A stretch of 64,000 nucleotides of DNA from Fistularia commersonii (GCA_037954325.1 JBBMNZ010000029.1:12478501-12542500); one strand, 5' to 3'. Numbered from the stretch's first letter, positions 32,812-43,989 are shown. Notes: a model not told the origin generated them from the sequence alone. Program-made: numbers and translations.

Positions 32812-33680
32812 AGGTTCTTGTGATCTTTGAGGACAATGAACGGGTGTGTGGCCCCATTCTTATAGCGCCAGTTTAATAGCCAATAGCTTGCTGTCCCCCA
32901 CACTAATAATGATCTGCCAATCCATGTCTACAACGAACAACTGCAACAGGTCTGGTAATCGCAGCATAGAGGCAGTGGTGATGGCCTGTTTCAGGAAGTC
33001 GAGCGTAGTGTTTGTCTCTGAGGTCCAAGCTCGGGCCTTGGGTCTATTTTAGACCAGGGGTGACACTGGGGTGCTGACCCCACTTTAATTCTCAATAAAC
33101 AGATGGTAAAAGTTGTAAAATCCCAGAAAGTACAGCTTACTACTGGTTCAATTGTGTGGTGATCCATGCCGACACCAGAGCTGTCCAGGTAGTTAATGTC
33201 TTTGCAATGCAATGCACTTACCTGGGGCTTCATGGGGCCAGCAAAAGACCTCTAAAATGTTCGATGAAGAGTTCCACTAACTTCAAGACAAGGTTCCCAT
33301 ATCGCTGAATGCTCCTTGCTCACTGACACTCCCTTTCGTTGAGCAGAGAGATGAATTATGATATCTTGGCACATTCTTTCGGGAACCTTGTGTGCTGCAT
33401 CTCCAGTGGCAGAGAACACTACAAGAGGATTCCATTGCAGGAGGAAGGTGACCCGAAATATGGAGAGGAATGACTCACAGGGCTCATAGAGTTGGATAAT
33501 TGTAACTGGGTCTATCAAAGCTCCACCACCCGTTTAGCGATGCAGTCAGGTTTGGAAGCATGAATCCTCTCCATTGTCGTGGTCTTCTGTTACAGATCCT
33601 CCAGATACTTATAGAAGATTCTGTCTTCGTACTTATTGAGTGTTGTAAACAACAACTAGATACAGGCAACAGAGATTCAG
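32812..33680 (-). pseudogene. Ty3/gypsy relic with gag and pol pieces, copy 2
   Basis: Minus-strand blocks: PFIVLKDHKNLE at about 32812-32855 and LLAIKLAL near 32870 (RNase H), LKQAITTASMLRLPDL near 32950, the shared WTSE block near 33020, and upstream a gag-like stretch (YEPCESFLSIFRVTFLLQWN, 33252-33518). Most of pol between gag and RT is missing. It abuts the LINE 3' end on the left. Heavy decay. Confidence 0.55.
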
Positions 33681-33689
33681 AGCATCCTC

Positions 33690-34095
33690 AGAAAGACCTC
33701 AAATGTCTAATCAACATTCTAAAATATGTATAGACTCAACCAGGGAAGAGCTTCGGCTCTCATGCACTTCTTCTTTTTCTCTACCTCTTCTTAGGAAGTG
33801 AGTATAAGTATGACAAGGTGTTCTTTACTGAATTAGATTCAATTATCTTTCTGAAGTATTGATGAAATTAATACCTTTTATTCTTTCTCAAAACAAGTGT
33901 TGTAAAATGTGAAGTACCTTGATGGGGTATATTCTGAGGCACGTTTCCTTTTTTTCATGTGCGGGTATTTCACTAGTGTCATCAAAGTGCCATTTTATGT
34001 TCCCATACTTATTTTCCTCTGTGATACAGGCATGTATTAAAATAACTTATTTAATGCTATCATTATATTTACTGTGTATCTTTTTGATAAGTCAT
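33690..34095. other. Intronic DNA without a recognised feature
   Basis: Nothing recognised. Confidence 0.5.
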
Positions 34096-34099
34096 TGGG

Positions 34100-34350
34100 G
34101 TGCTGGTGCTAATCTCAACTGAGATTGGGTGAAAGGCAGTGGTACAACCTTCTTCATAGACATATGACCAATCACCCACTCATTAGCTTGAACAATTTTG
34201 TATCAATTACACATTTCTTCAATTTGAGCAGAGAAGGGCATGAGGAGAAGCCATTTATGCATTGGGATGCTGCATGCAAGCTTCACAAAGAAAGGTCCCG
34301 GTCAAAATCAAACCAGGGGCCTTTTGCTATGAGATAGGACTACTAACCAC
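34100..34350. repeat. Common teleost interspersed repeat, decayed copy
   Basis: Blocks GATTGGGTGAAAGGC, ACATATGACCAATCAC, GCTTCACAAAGAAAGGTCCC and GACTACTAACCACTGAC follow the order of the repeat at 17045-17360. Confidence 0.55.
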
Positions 34351-34597
34351 TGACTTTAACTGAAGTAGAAAAAGATGCCTGTGAAATAAATAGATGGGCT
34401 ATTTATTGGCCTTTTACTGACTGATTTACTGACCTCACCTCATTCATTTGAAAGGGCCAGTGGTGCCACTGCAGAAATAGAAATAAAAAATGCAGTAGGA
34501 CAGTAAATGTAATTTATGTACAATGGCAGCAGTCATATATGTTATATTTACATGTGTATGTGTGTGCATGTACATGTGTATGTGTATATATATCGTA

Positions 34598-34599
34598 CA

Positions 34600-34679
<80 letters not shown>

Positions 34680-34702
34680 TCACACACACACACACACACA
34701 TA
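34598..34702. repeat. CA microsatellite with CACG and CACATC interruptions
   Basis: About 50 CA units interrupted at 34635, 34675 and 34681, preceded by a TGTATGTGTGTGCATG tract. Confidence 0.97.
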
Positions 34703-34709
34703 TCTATAT

Positions 34710-36125
34710 ATTTCTGATTCTGATTAGGGTATTACTAGCTGTTCCATCTACAGTTGTGCTTGTATTTCTATTCATATTTTTCAAGCTCATCTCTAAGTTC
34801 TACTTCAAAACATAGACTATAATTACACTCGGTCTCCACTTTGCTTGGTTTCATTGTGGGATTATTCTAGGAAAAACACAAAATCTAATTTGGACTTATA
34901 AGAAACAAAATTTCCAAGTCAAAATGGAATGCAAAGTCAAATTATGTGGATGTTTGTCTGCAAGACACGATATTCATTTGTTTCAAAATACTTATTAATA
35001 AACACAATAAGCAGTTGTCAATATCTAGATTTAATTTGTACCATATGTATTTCCAAGATCAATACAAGAGGTAGAAAAATTACTGCCCTATCACCTTTTT
35101 TCTTGTAATATTAATTTCTTACAACCTTTATATTGTAAATGTTAAAAATTATAGCAAATATTACTACTTGACACAATTAAAAACAACCTACACTAGCTGC
35201 ATGTAACATTAATTTGAAGCTGGCAATTTGAAGCACCCAAATTGTTAATAAGTTACATAAAATATATTTACGTTGAACTCCAGGAAGACACTGCTTTATT
35301 GTTGAAAACACATCAATGTGCCTCTAAATTTAATATCAGTTTTAGAGAAGAATGAAAATTAAAAAAAAAAAAGAAATGAAAAACAATTTACAAGATATGA
35401 AAAGCAATTAGCTTTCTTATTATCAAAAATTAATTGTATCAAATGTGGCAACCTACATTCTACCAAATTCTAGAATCCAAACTACTTTGCTGTCCATCGG
35501 AGAATTCAGATACAAATCAAAACATCAATGTTAAGATTGTTTCTAGCTGTATTTCCTTTCATATAACATGAACAAAAATTGAAATTCTACATTCAAATTC
35601 CTTGTATTTTTCCCCACTTTCTTGGCCAATAAAAGGTAACTGAATGTAATATTAGAGCTATTTTCCACTGCCACTTAAATAAAACTGTTGCCATTTCAAA
35701 GCAAGACCACACATTCATTTTGCAATGATAACACCATCAAAAAACCCCATGAAGGATTCAATAACCTCAAGGTCATCCCAATTTCGATGACCCCTCTAAG
35801 CAGACAAGAGGGCTCTGTGGGAGTGGCACACTGCCTTCCTTTCTCATTATAAAACATCATTAACTTGGAAATTCACCCTTATTAGAATTGTGTGACTATA
35901 ATTGATCGTATTCTATAAATATATTCAATAAAATTAAATTTTGACAGGCACAGTATATTCATAATAACATTCTACTCTGTGTGGTTTTTACTTTCCAGGT
36001 TGATATCATTAAATTTAATACTGTATAATGGGTCTTATAGATACAGTCAAGAACAGAAGAAAAGTAGTAAGTTTGAAAAGAAAGGCACATTTTCACACTA
36101 GAAGTCACTATAAGATGAATAGTCT
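34710..36125. other. Intronic DNA flanking an exon
   Basis: AT-rich sequence with no transposon signature. It is the longest element-poor stretch in the window. Confidence 0.5.
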
Positions 36126-36128
36126 TAC

Positions 36129-36228
36129 CTTTCTTTTGTTGTTTGGGCTCACATACAAATAACTGAGGATTGTCTTTACTCCCACTTTGTCATTCAACTT
36201 CTGGTATGTGGCTCCATAATCGGTTGAC
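36129..36228 (-). CDS. sorcs1: SorCS receptor exon (probable exon 3), VPS10 domain
   Basis: This 100-bp exon has an acceptor AAATTTCAG before GTCAACC and a donor GTAAGACT after AGAAAG. Its first base completes an arginine codon split AG|G with the exon at 49099-49166. It then encodes STDYGATYQKLNDKVGVKTI and LSYLYVSPNNKRK. STDYGATYQ is an Asp-box-like turn of the VPS10p propeller, and the YLYVxPxNKRK ending is characteristic of SorCS1-3. It is in phase with the exon at 4713-4871. No lesion is seen. Confidence 0.93.
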
Positions 36229-36705
36229 CTGAAATTTAATCAGAAAAGTCTGATAAACAATTAATAAATTACTCGTTTCAATTATTCCCCTCCAAACATA
36301 ATGAAGTGTCATTTATGTTTATCCCATTGACATGACTTCAAGAATTTATCTTGGAAGTCTTGGATACCCTGCTGATTTAACATGAAGTTTATCTTGGAAG
36401 TCTGTTCAAGCACTGCGATGGTAGCGAACATTGTGGAATGCACACATGAGATAGAGCCAGATCTGAAGTCCTCAAATGGAGGGTTAATGGTTTTAGCTTC
36501 TACCTAACAACAGGATGTAAAAAAAAAACATTATCAAGTACTGTTATTAGTTGTTTGATAATTCTGCTTGATTGAGGTCAATTTGATTTGTCTTAACTGA
36601 CTGAATGCAATTCTGTAACAACAACTGAGCAAAAACTGTGAAATTAGAGAATAAAATTAACTATTTGAAGGAATAAATTACAATATGAATGAACAAAATC
36701 ATAAC

Positions 36706-36770
36706 ATGAGATGAGATGATGAGATGAGAACAACTTTATAAATCCCGAAGGAAATTGTTGTGCCAGGTAA
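36706..36770 (-). mobile_element. L2 LINE 3' tail fragment
   Basis: ATGAGATGAGATGATGAGATG, then AACAACTTTATAAATCCCG and AAGGAAATTGTTGTGCCAG, is the same tail as at 23302-23357. Only about 65 bp are present, so this is an extremely short insertion. Confidence 0.8.
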
Positions 36771-36774
36771 CATC

Positions 36775-37685
36775 AATTATGACGTACTATTGGAAATGAA
36801 AGAAAAATGCCATTAGTTATGGCTTTGTGTACAAATCAATTGTCTCACTAACCTATTTTTTTTAAATAGATGAATTTATTTCTCACATGCTGCATTTCTA
36901 GCTGGTCTGATTATCAATTCTATTTATGCATTGTCTAAACGTGATTGGATAAAATGAGATTTTACATTTAGGTTTTATTCAATCAGGATCTGACAAGACA
37001 TGGAAGTTAATTATATTATAATAATTATAAATAATAGTTATGAATTGATTATCATTGAAAATCGAGGGTAGTGAGAGAGCGAGAGAGAGAGTGAGACAGA
37101 TGGAGAGAAACAGAGAGAGAGAGAGAAAGAGATGCTAGCAGAATAATTTACTTGTTTTATATTTTGCATGCATTTAAATTAAAAAAAAAAGGTTCATTGC
37201 TTTTAAGGTGTAGAAACTATTCATCTTTGTCATTACATACTAAAAACATCCAAAAGACTTGTCAGTTGCAAGGGTCTATCTGGAGGGGGTCATATTACAA
37301 TGACCTTGTAGGATTCACACGCATGGATATGCTTTACTGGTTTGCTAATGCTAGAATGTGTTGTTCAAAAAGCATGAAATATTGTTGTTTCTTGAAGAAT
37401 TGCTATTTATATATTCTTCAACCCTGGCGCGACACCAGTGTTTCTCTAGTACAATGCAGCTACTACAATAGTGTTTGATGACTCAGAGCCGAGGAAACTT
37501 GACAACAAGCCAGCTTCCTACTGTTTACGAGTAAGTCCACAAAGCAGTCTTTTCATCCTAATTTTTAAGCTCATTTTGACATCTGTCTTCAGCGTTGACA
37601 TGTTTTCATGAATGGGAACAAACCAAGGTCAACGTCATGACATCACTACCCAGACAGCATTGGGATGTAAAGAACAATAGCAACC
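36775..37685. other. Intronic DNA without a recognised feature
   Basis: Includes a GA-rich stretch (37075-37132). The open frame at 37152-37478 is unrecognised. Confidence 0.45.
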
Positions 37686-37689
37686 AACA

Positions 37690-37691
37690 GG

Positions 37692-37726
<35 letters not shown>
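37690..37726. repeat. Poly-T run
   Basis: About 37 consecutive T bases. No LINE or SINE body was found attached. Confidence 0.95.
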
Positions 37727-37730
<4 letters not shown>

Positions 37731-37904
37731 TTTACACAAACTAAGATACATAGAGAGGTGTTATCGTTTAATATCGCTGGTACAAATAGTGGTCAAGTAG
37801 GAAAATAACATCTTGGTAATGTGTTCATGGTTGTCACATCACAACCGACTGACCATATTGAAAAATATCTACTTATAAATGGACATTCTTTTTCTTCTAT
37901 AACA

Positions 37905-37998
37905 GAGGGCCTCACGCCCAATGACAGCTGGGTTAGGCCACAGCCACCCTGTAACCCTGAGTGCACAATAAGTGGTATCGATGATGAATGAATGAATG
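37905..37998 (+). repeat. 3' tail of a teleost interspersed repeat (GAAT tail)
   Basis: CAATGACAGCTGGGTTAGGC, CAGCCACCCTGTAACCCTGA and AAGTGGTATCGATGATGAATG, then GAATGAATGAAT. Such GCTGGGATAGGC ... AAGCGGT ... GAATn tails are common in fish genomes. Confidence 0.6.
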
Positions 37999-38261
37999 AA
38001 TATACCAGAAGTCAAAGTTCAAACAAATAATATGAAGGAAATAAAACTTTTTTTGACCCAAACTTAGTCTTTGAGCTATTTGGAGAATATCAGTGGAGTT
38101 TCATTTTCCATGCTCCATTTTTTTCATGATATGTGTACACTTATGTGAGGCCATGTTTATTTTTCCATGGGATTCAATATTACAGGATCAACTGTGGTGA
38201 TTCTCGTGAAAAATTATGATGGCAGTGTAATGGGAAAAATATTTTTTGTTGAAATTATGCT

Positions 38262-40437
38262 TCTGTGTGAAACTTCCCTGAGCCGGTCTCAAGCCGGGAT
38301 AAATGCAAAGGGTTGTGTCAGGAAGGGCACCCAGCGTAAAACTTTTTCCAAAACCAAACATGAGAATCAACCATAATAATCAGATCATACCGGATTGGTC
38401 GAGGCCTGGGTTAACAACGGCCGCCATTGGTACCGATGACCTAAAGGGAAACAATGGAAACTGGGCTACTTTAAGTCAAAGAAGAGGAGGAAGGCGTCTT
38501 CGGGAGCAGAGACAGAAGTGGAATATTGGGACTATAACAGGAAAAGGTAGAGAGTTGGTCGAATGATGCAGAGAAGGAAGGTGGATATACTGTATATCCA
38601 GGAAACCAGGGGAAAGGTAATAAGGATAAAAGCTTTGGAGCAGGCTTTAAGTTGTAATATCATGGTACTGAAAAGAAGAGAAATGGAGTAGGAGGTATCT
38701 TGAAGAAGGAGTTTGTTAGGAACATTCTTGAGGTAAAAAGAATGCCAGATAGACTTATGCGTCTGAAATTGGAAATTGAAGGTGAGATACTTAATGTTGT
38801 TAGTGGCTATGCCTCTCACATGGGATTTGAATTTGAAGAGAAGAAGTTCTGGAATAAGTTAGATGAAGTGACGCAGAATATCCCCAGGGATGAGAGGGTA
38901 GTAATTGGTGCACACTTCCATGGACATGTTGTTGAAGGCAATAGAAGGGATGAAAAAGTGATGTTATACAAAATGGGAATACAGAGGAACAGATGGTGCT
39001 AGATTTTGCTAAAAGGATGGACGTGGCTATAGTGAACGCCTTTTTCACAGAAAAAACAGAAACAGAGGGTAAATTATATGAGTAAAGGTAGCAGCTCGCA
39101 GGGAGACTACATCTTGTATAGACCAAGTAACCTGAAAGAGATCAGTGACTGCAAAGTAGTTGTAGGTGAGAGTGTTGTCACATTTTTGATAATAGGGGGA
39201 TTTGCAGAATTGCGGCAATGATAGGGGGATAAAGTTGATGAGTTGATGAGCCATACAATGAAGCTATGGGAGAGAGCAGTGGTAACTAGACTGAGAGCAG
39301 ACGTCAGCATTTGTCAACAGCCATATTGCTCCAGGCCTAAACAGAGTACTACAGATGCAGTATTTGCATTGAGAATGCCAATAGAGAAGTACAGAGGAGG
39401 CCAGAGGGAGCTGCATTGTGTTTTTGTAGACCTAGAAAAAGCATATGACAGGGTGCCAAGAGAAGAGCTCTGGTATTGTATGAGGAAATCTGGAGTGGCA
39501 GAGAAGTATGTTAGACTGGTGAAGCTGTGAGACAGTGGTGCGGGGTGCTGTAGGGGTAACAGAGAAGTTCAAGGTGGAGGTGGGACTCCATTAGGGATCA
39601 GCTTGGAGCCCTTTGTTTGCACCAGAGATGGACAGGCTGACAGATGAGGTTAGACAGGAATCTCCATGGACCATGATGTTTGTAGATAACTTTGTGATCT
39701 GCAGTGAGAGCAGAAAACAGGTAGAGGAAAATCTAGAGAGGTGGAGGTATGCGCTGGAAAGGAAAGGAATGAAGATTAGTCGCAGCAAGACAGAGTATAT
39801 GTGTGTGAATAAGAGGAACCTACAGTGGGGCTACAGGGAGTGGAGATCAAGAGGTTGGAGGATTTCAGGTACTTGGGGTCAACAGTCCAGAGCAACAGAG
39901 AGTGTGGAAAAGAAGTGAAGAGACAGGTTCAGGCAGGTTATCTTGGTAATGTGTGGAGTTTCAGGGGTAGTATGTGATAGAAGACTATCGGCCAGAATGA
40001 AAGGAAAGGTGTACAAGACAGTGGTGAGATCAGCAATGATGTACGGTCTAGAAACAGTTTCACTGCCGAAAAGACAGGAGGCAGAGCTAGAGGTTGCAGA
40101 GATGAAGATGTCGCGGTTCTTTTTGGGAGTGACCAGGATGGATAGGATCACGAATGGGTCTATCAGAAGAACAACACATGTTAGATGTTTTGGAGAGAAG
40201 GTCAGAGAAGCCAGACTGAGATGGTTCGCTCATGTACTGAGGACGGATAGTGAATATATTGGTAGACGGATGCTGGAATTGTAGCTGCCAGGCAGGAAGA
40301 CCAAAGAGATGATTGATGGATGTCGTGCGATAGGATATGAATGCAGTTGGTGTGAGAGAGAAGGATAAAGAGGATAGGGTTAGATAGGAAAGGTAGATTT
40401 GCTATGACGACCCCTGAAGAGAAAAGGCGATAGCAAT
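38262..40437 (+). mobile_element. RTE-type LINE with 5' and 3' ends but shortened inside
   Basis: The 5' leader (AAGCCGGGATAAATGC, AGGAAGGGCACCCAGCG, GGTTAACAACGGCCGCCATTG) is followed by endonuclease, a large deletion, RT and the 3' end (CCCTGAAGAGAAAAGGCG). The length of about 2.2 kb compares with about 3.2 kb expected. The deletion near 39170 joins the end of the endonuclease to the middle of RT. Confidence 0.82.
38470..40300 (+). pseudogene. RTE LINE endonuclease and RT, broken
   Basis: The endonuclease part (38700-39000) reads KKEFVRNILEVKRMPDRLMR, then GEILNVVSGYASHMGFEFEE and PRDERVVIGAHFHGH (the usual ADFNGH Asp and Asn are changed to AHFHGH). RT part: KQSTTDAVFALRMPIEKYRG (39340), HCVFVDLEKAYDRVPREELW (39420), a region where FADD should stand reads FVDN (39680), and SKTEYMCVNKRN (39785). 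The C-terminus continues to LRWFAHVLRTDSEYIGRRML (40220). Several frames are used. The loss of both catalytic signatures shows it is dead. Confidence 0.8.
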
Positions 40438-40439
40438 AA

Positions 40440-40560
40440 TATATGAACTAAATTTCCATACTTTAGCTGATGTGTATAATTTTTTTCGTCAACAACTGTA
40501 AGGTGTTTCTCGTGCCGAGCAATCGTAAAGCGGCAGCAAAGACACACTCAGTGAGGCACG
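40440..40560. other. Short intronic spacer
   Basis: Nothing recognised. Confidence 0.4.
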
Positions 40561-41325
40561 CAGTGACTGGGCCTCATGGTAGGTGGCACTGGTGATCCAA
40601 GGGATCCTTTTTACTACTCGGCTAAAGAATAATAGAATTTGCAATAGCTAGCTACTGTAAACAGTTAGCAAGTGAAGTGTAGCCATCCAGGTATTTTTTT
40701 CCTCTTGCTTGGCTTTATTTCCAAAATGGAGGATTGCATAGCTAAACAGAAATAATTTTCTAAACTGGACTTTCAGTCGAAGCAGGAGATAATAAGTGAG
40801 GGAAGACGGATGGAATGGATTTGCTTCAGATTAGGAGGCGGAAGACTCGGTCTATTCAAACGGAGTGGTGCACACAAAAAGGCTGGCTATGTGGATGTCC
40901 AGTAAGAGAGCGCCTTTTCTGCTTTTCCTGCATTCTTTTCTCAACTTCTGACAATCAAACATGAGCGGTCAGCCACTCACATTCAAAGTCAAATTGGGCT
41001 GAAAACATTTGGGATGTCCAGAATAGATTTGGCTTTGAATGAACAGCAAAGACTCAACATCAGCATCCACAATGCTAAGGTAAAGGAAAACCGCTCAGCA
41101 CCGCATGGACTTCATTTATAAGTAAAAGGTAAAAGATGATAAGGTTTTTTTTTTTTTTTTTTTAATGTGCTTTTTTCTATGCTACAGTTTGTGTATGTAA
41201 AGACTGTTGATATGATATTTAAAACAATACACGTTACCTGCTGTCAATAAAATGGTGAATAAGCTACTCAGCTATAGGCTATGATGTCAGTGCCTCACCA
41301 GCCAGAACCTCACCGCAAGTCACTG
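40561..41325 (+). mobile_element. hAT element with CAGTGACT ends and a TTF transposase start
   Basis: The left end CAGTGACTGGGCCTC and the right end ACCGCAAGTCACTG (41312-41325, read inverted CAGTGACTTGCGGT) form an imperfect terminal repeat. Near the right end TCAGTGCCTCACCAGCC, then AGAACC, resembles known fish hAT ends. No 8-bp duplication was found. A T run lies at 41143-41163. Confidence 0.55.
40725..41112 (+). pseudogene. hAT transposase N-terminal piece (TTF/ZMYM type)
   Basis: MEDCIAKQK (40725) leads to KLDFQSKQEIISEGR. After a frame change come KTRSIQTEWCTQKGWLCGCP, a C-x-C and FSC zinc-ligand pattern (CGCPVRERLFCFSC), then ATHIQSQIGLKTFGMSRIDL and ALNEQQRLNISIHNAKV. Same domain type as the element at 9290-12528, but a different family. 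Core and dimerisation domain absent. Confidence 0.6.
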
Positions 41326-41860
41326 CCAGTCAGAATCTCAGCCTTGCACACCAGCTCTGGTTTCTTCCCTGCCAGACAGGTGACATTCCATGTACTAAGA
41401 ACCAGCTTCTGGAGCCGAGGGTGAGACCACCAAGGTCCTCCACTCCAGCCCCTCCTGACCCCCTTGGCCCTTCCTATGAATGGTAAGACCCATTTTGTCC
41501 TTTTGGGCCATGCCTGACCGAGCCCTATGGGTGCAGGCCCAGCCACCAGGCACTCGTCAATAAGCCCTGCCCCTGGGTGTGACTCGAGCAGGGGCCCTGG
41601 TGACCCACGTCCAGGTGAAAACTGAGTCCAATAGCCTTCCTCATCATAGGGGGTCTTCTGAGCCGCACTTTGTCTGGTCCCTCACTGCTGACCTGTTTGC
41701 CTTGTGTGACCCTTCAAGGGACCTAAAGCCCTCAACAACATAGCTCCTAGGATCACCAGGACACGCAAACCCTGCCACCAGGATAAAGGGACAGTTCAAG
41801 GAGATGAAGGGGCAAGCCTTCAGAGGCATTACAATTTCAGTGATTGCAAATCTCAATGAT
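41326..41860 (-). mobile_element. LINE 5' region fragment (Rex3/RTE-like)
   Basis: The reverse complement contains a GC-rich leader and then LQKLVLSTWNVTCLAGKKPE and LVCKAEI, the start of a LINE endonuclease (the usual WNVTSL...KEPELV series). It abuts the hAT element exactly at 41325/41326, so the hAT element probably inserted in it. The remainder of the LINE is missing. Confidence 0.6.
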
Positions 41861-41864
41861 TGAA

Positions 41865-42640
41865 AATCACAGGACTGCAGTTTCAGGAGGTCTCATGGCT
41901 GTGGTCTTAAAACTGCCTTCTCTGTGTCTGGAGCTAATATGTTTCTCGATTCAAATGTTTCCATTACTTGAAAATTGTATTTGGCTCAGTCTACTTCTAT
42001 TAAACATGATTATATATTTATTTTTCTGACAAATGTGTGGTTTTAATGTCTCTTAAAATGTGATGCATATAGGCCTCAGTCTGGACACCAAATGTACATT
42101 CAAGAAATCAGTCCTAACTTTGTTAACAGTGAAATTCAGATTTCTGTCCCCAAAACAAAAGTTACAGACAATATCATTCCATTCTGCTAACTAGCTTTGG
42201 TTATGTCACACCGCACCTACTGATTTTTGTCCTTGTGCTTGTACTTCTGCTTTTTAATTCAGACACCATGGGATAGAGAGAAACATCTTCTCGATTCCTC
42301 TCCGTGTCTGGTACATATGGAGAAATTGACAGTAAGGCTGTTTTCGACTTTCAGGTCTAATGCATTCACCTAATATCAGAGCTTGTGTCAAAGTGCTTGT
42401 ATTCATTTGCAAAATTGCACCGGAATAAAAATCACGATAAATATTACTTTGTTACTTAACAACATTCAAAGGTTTACATATTTGCAAGGATTGTTTTAAT
42501 TTTCTGGCCACATATCTGCATCCCTGAGCCTAGAATAAAACATTGAATGTGTTTCTTGTGTGACTTTCTTTTAATTCCTCTTACTCTGTTAGCTGCCAAA
42601 ACAAGTTCCATCAAAATATTTTTTCAACATATTGTGTCAC
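41865..42640. other. Intronic DNA without a recognised feature
   Basis: Nothing recognised. Confidence 0.5.
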
Positions 42641-42644
42641 TTGG

Positions 42645-42745
42645 TAGAGTGATGCTGGGGTTGGAACTGCCAGGCAGGAGCCCCTAGAGGAAAACCAAAG
42701 ACAAGATTTATGGAAGAAGTGAAAGAGGATATGAACTTACTCATG
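42645..42745 (+). mobile_element. RTE LINE 3' fragment
   Basis: GTGATGCTGGGGTTGGAACTG, CCAGGCAGGAGCC and AAAACCAAAGACAAGATTTATG match the 3' coding end of the RTE copies at 40260-40330. About 100 bp remain. Confidence 0.6.
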
Positions 42746-42749
42746 TGAC

Positions 42750-43875
42750 TGATGGATTGATGAATGTTTGAAGTTGACTGAATAATGCGAATGAGTAGTA
42801 CTGAGCTATGATCTGGTGTGAAAGCCTATATATTTTATTTTTTTACATTGCTGTAGACACAATTAGGGGATCATGTTGTGGGATGATCGCCTCTTAAGGC
42901 CTGTACATAACCTGTCAGAACAAAGATATGTGTTTGTTTCTTAGGATGGCAAAGACGAGAACAGAGCTCATTACATACGTCAAGAAAAACACAACTGCAG
43001 AACTCCAGGGGAATTCTCAAAGGTCCAAAGCACGACAGCACATGCCACTAAGCACTGGAGGAATCTGACAGAAAACAATGCAGCAAAAGCACTAACACTG
43101 GCAGAGAGTGATATGTTCATGTTGGTTGTCGTTTCACAGTGTTTTATGCAAGTGTCGAGCTGCTGTAATGAGGTATACAACGCTTGGATTGATTTACGCT
43201 CATGGGGGTCCCCACTTTTCTTTATCTGTAGCCACGGCTTGGCCTTCAAGAAATCTGATCTTTTGCAACAGCCATTCTCTATAAACAATGTTTGGATTCC
43301 CTCTATCAAACAGTTACTAGCCATTTACGTACCTTTAGACACCTTATTAGATGTATTACGTAGATTTTCATATTTCATCCTTTTATAATTTCTTCCTCAT
43401 CCTTTAGAAAGTATCTTTCTAAGCCCTATAGTGCTGGCAGCAAAGCAATAACAGCGGTTCTGATTTTCAGCATTAACCAAGCCCACTTCAATTATCTGAA
43501 CAATCACACAATAGTTCTCCACCATATGTGAAAAAAGTTCTGTCCTGATGATGTTTTGAATGCATGCTGCAAGACCAACCAGACAATGGATGGTATCACA
43601 TAATTTAGTTCTCAAATCCCCAGGAGTGAAAAAACACCCTTTTGCGGAATATGAGTACTTTACGGAATACTTTAGATTGTATCTCCAGTTTAAGTTGATA
43701 TAAGGGCTGCATAAGCAATAAATATATAGAAAATATTAGAATAGAAAGTCAATCAAATCAAATATTACATAACGAATGGCTTATTCCAAAACTCTGTTTG
43801 GAAAATCAAATTGAGTCATCAGACATCCAAGTACTCCTTATCCAAAATGAGCCTATCGTATTAACATTATTTGTG
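42750..43875. other. Intronic DNA without a recognised feature
   Basis: The 114-codon open frame at 42980-43324 (-) and the 91-codon frame at 43113-43388 (+) overlap on opposite strands. Neither resembles a known protein. Confidence 0.45.
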
Positions 43876-43879
43876 ATAT

Positions 43880-43985
43880 TTTTTTACCATTACATTACAT
43901 TACAGTACATTACATTACATTGCATTTGGCAGACGCTTTTATCCAAAGCGACTTACAATAGAGGACATATGGACTGCAAATACAC
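43880..43985. repeat. Teleost interspersed repeat with TATCCAAAGCGACTTACAA
   Basis: An ACATT microsatellite leads into GCATTTGGCAGACGCTTTTA, then TCCAAAGCGACTTACAAT. Same family as 13435-13560. Confidence 0.75.
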
Positions 43986-43989
43986 TTGC

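Larger units (their letters stand above)
4872..36128 (-). other. sorcs1: sorcs1 intron (31.3 kb) between probable exons 3 and 4
   Basis: The intron starts GTAAGAC at 36128 on the minus strand and ends CAG at 4872. It holds most of the transposable elements listed here. No additional exon of the receptor was recognised inside it. Its size is inferred from the two exons being consecutive, which the in-frame join and the continuous family sequence support. Confidence 0.85.

Noticed and set aside
34444..34815. Several overlapping open frames rich in Cys-Val or His-Thr
   Set aside because: They are the CA microsatellite read in different frames, as at 21347-21571 and 45678-45893.
42980..43388. 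Opposite-strand open frames of 114 and 91 codons as possible new genes
   Set aside because: They overlap on opposite strands, show no family resemblance, splice context or codon pattern, and lie inside an intron.
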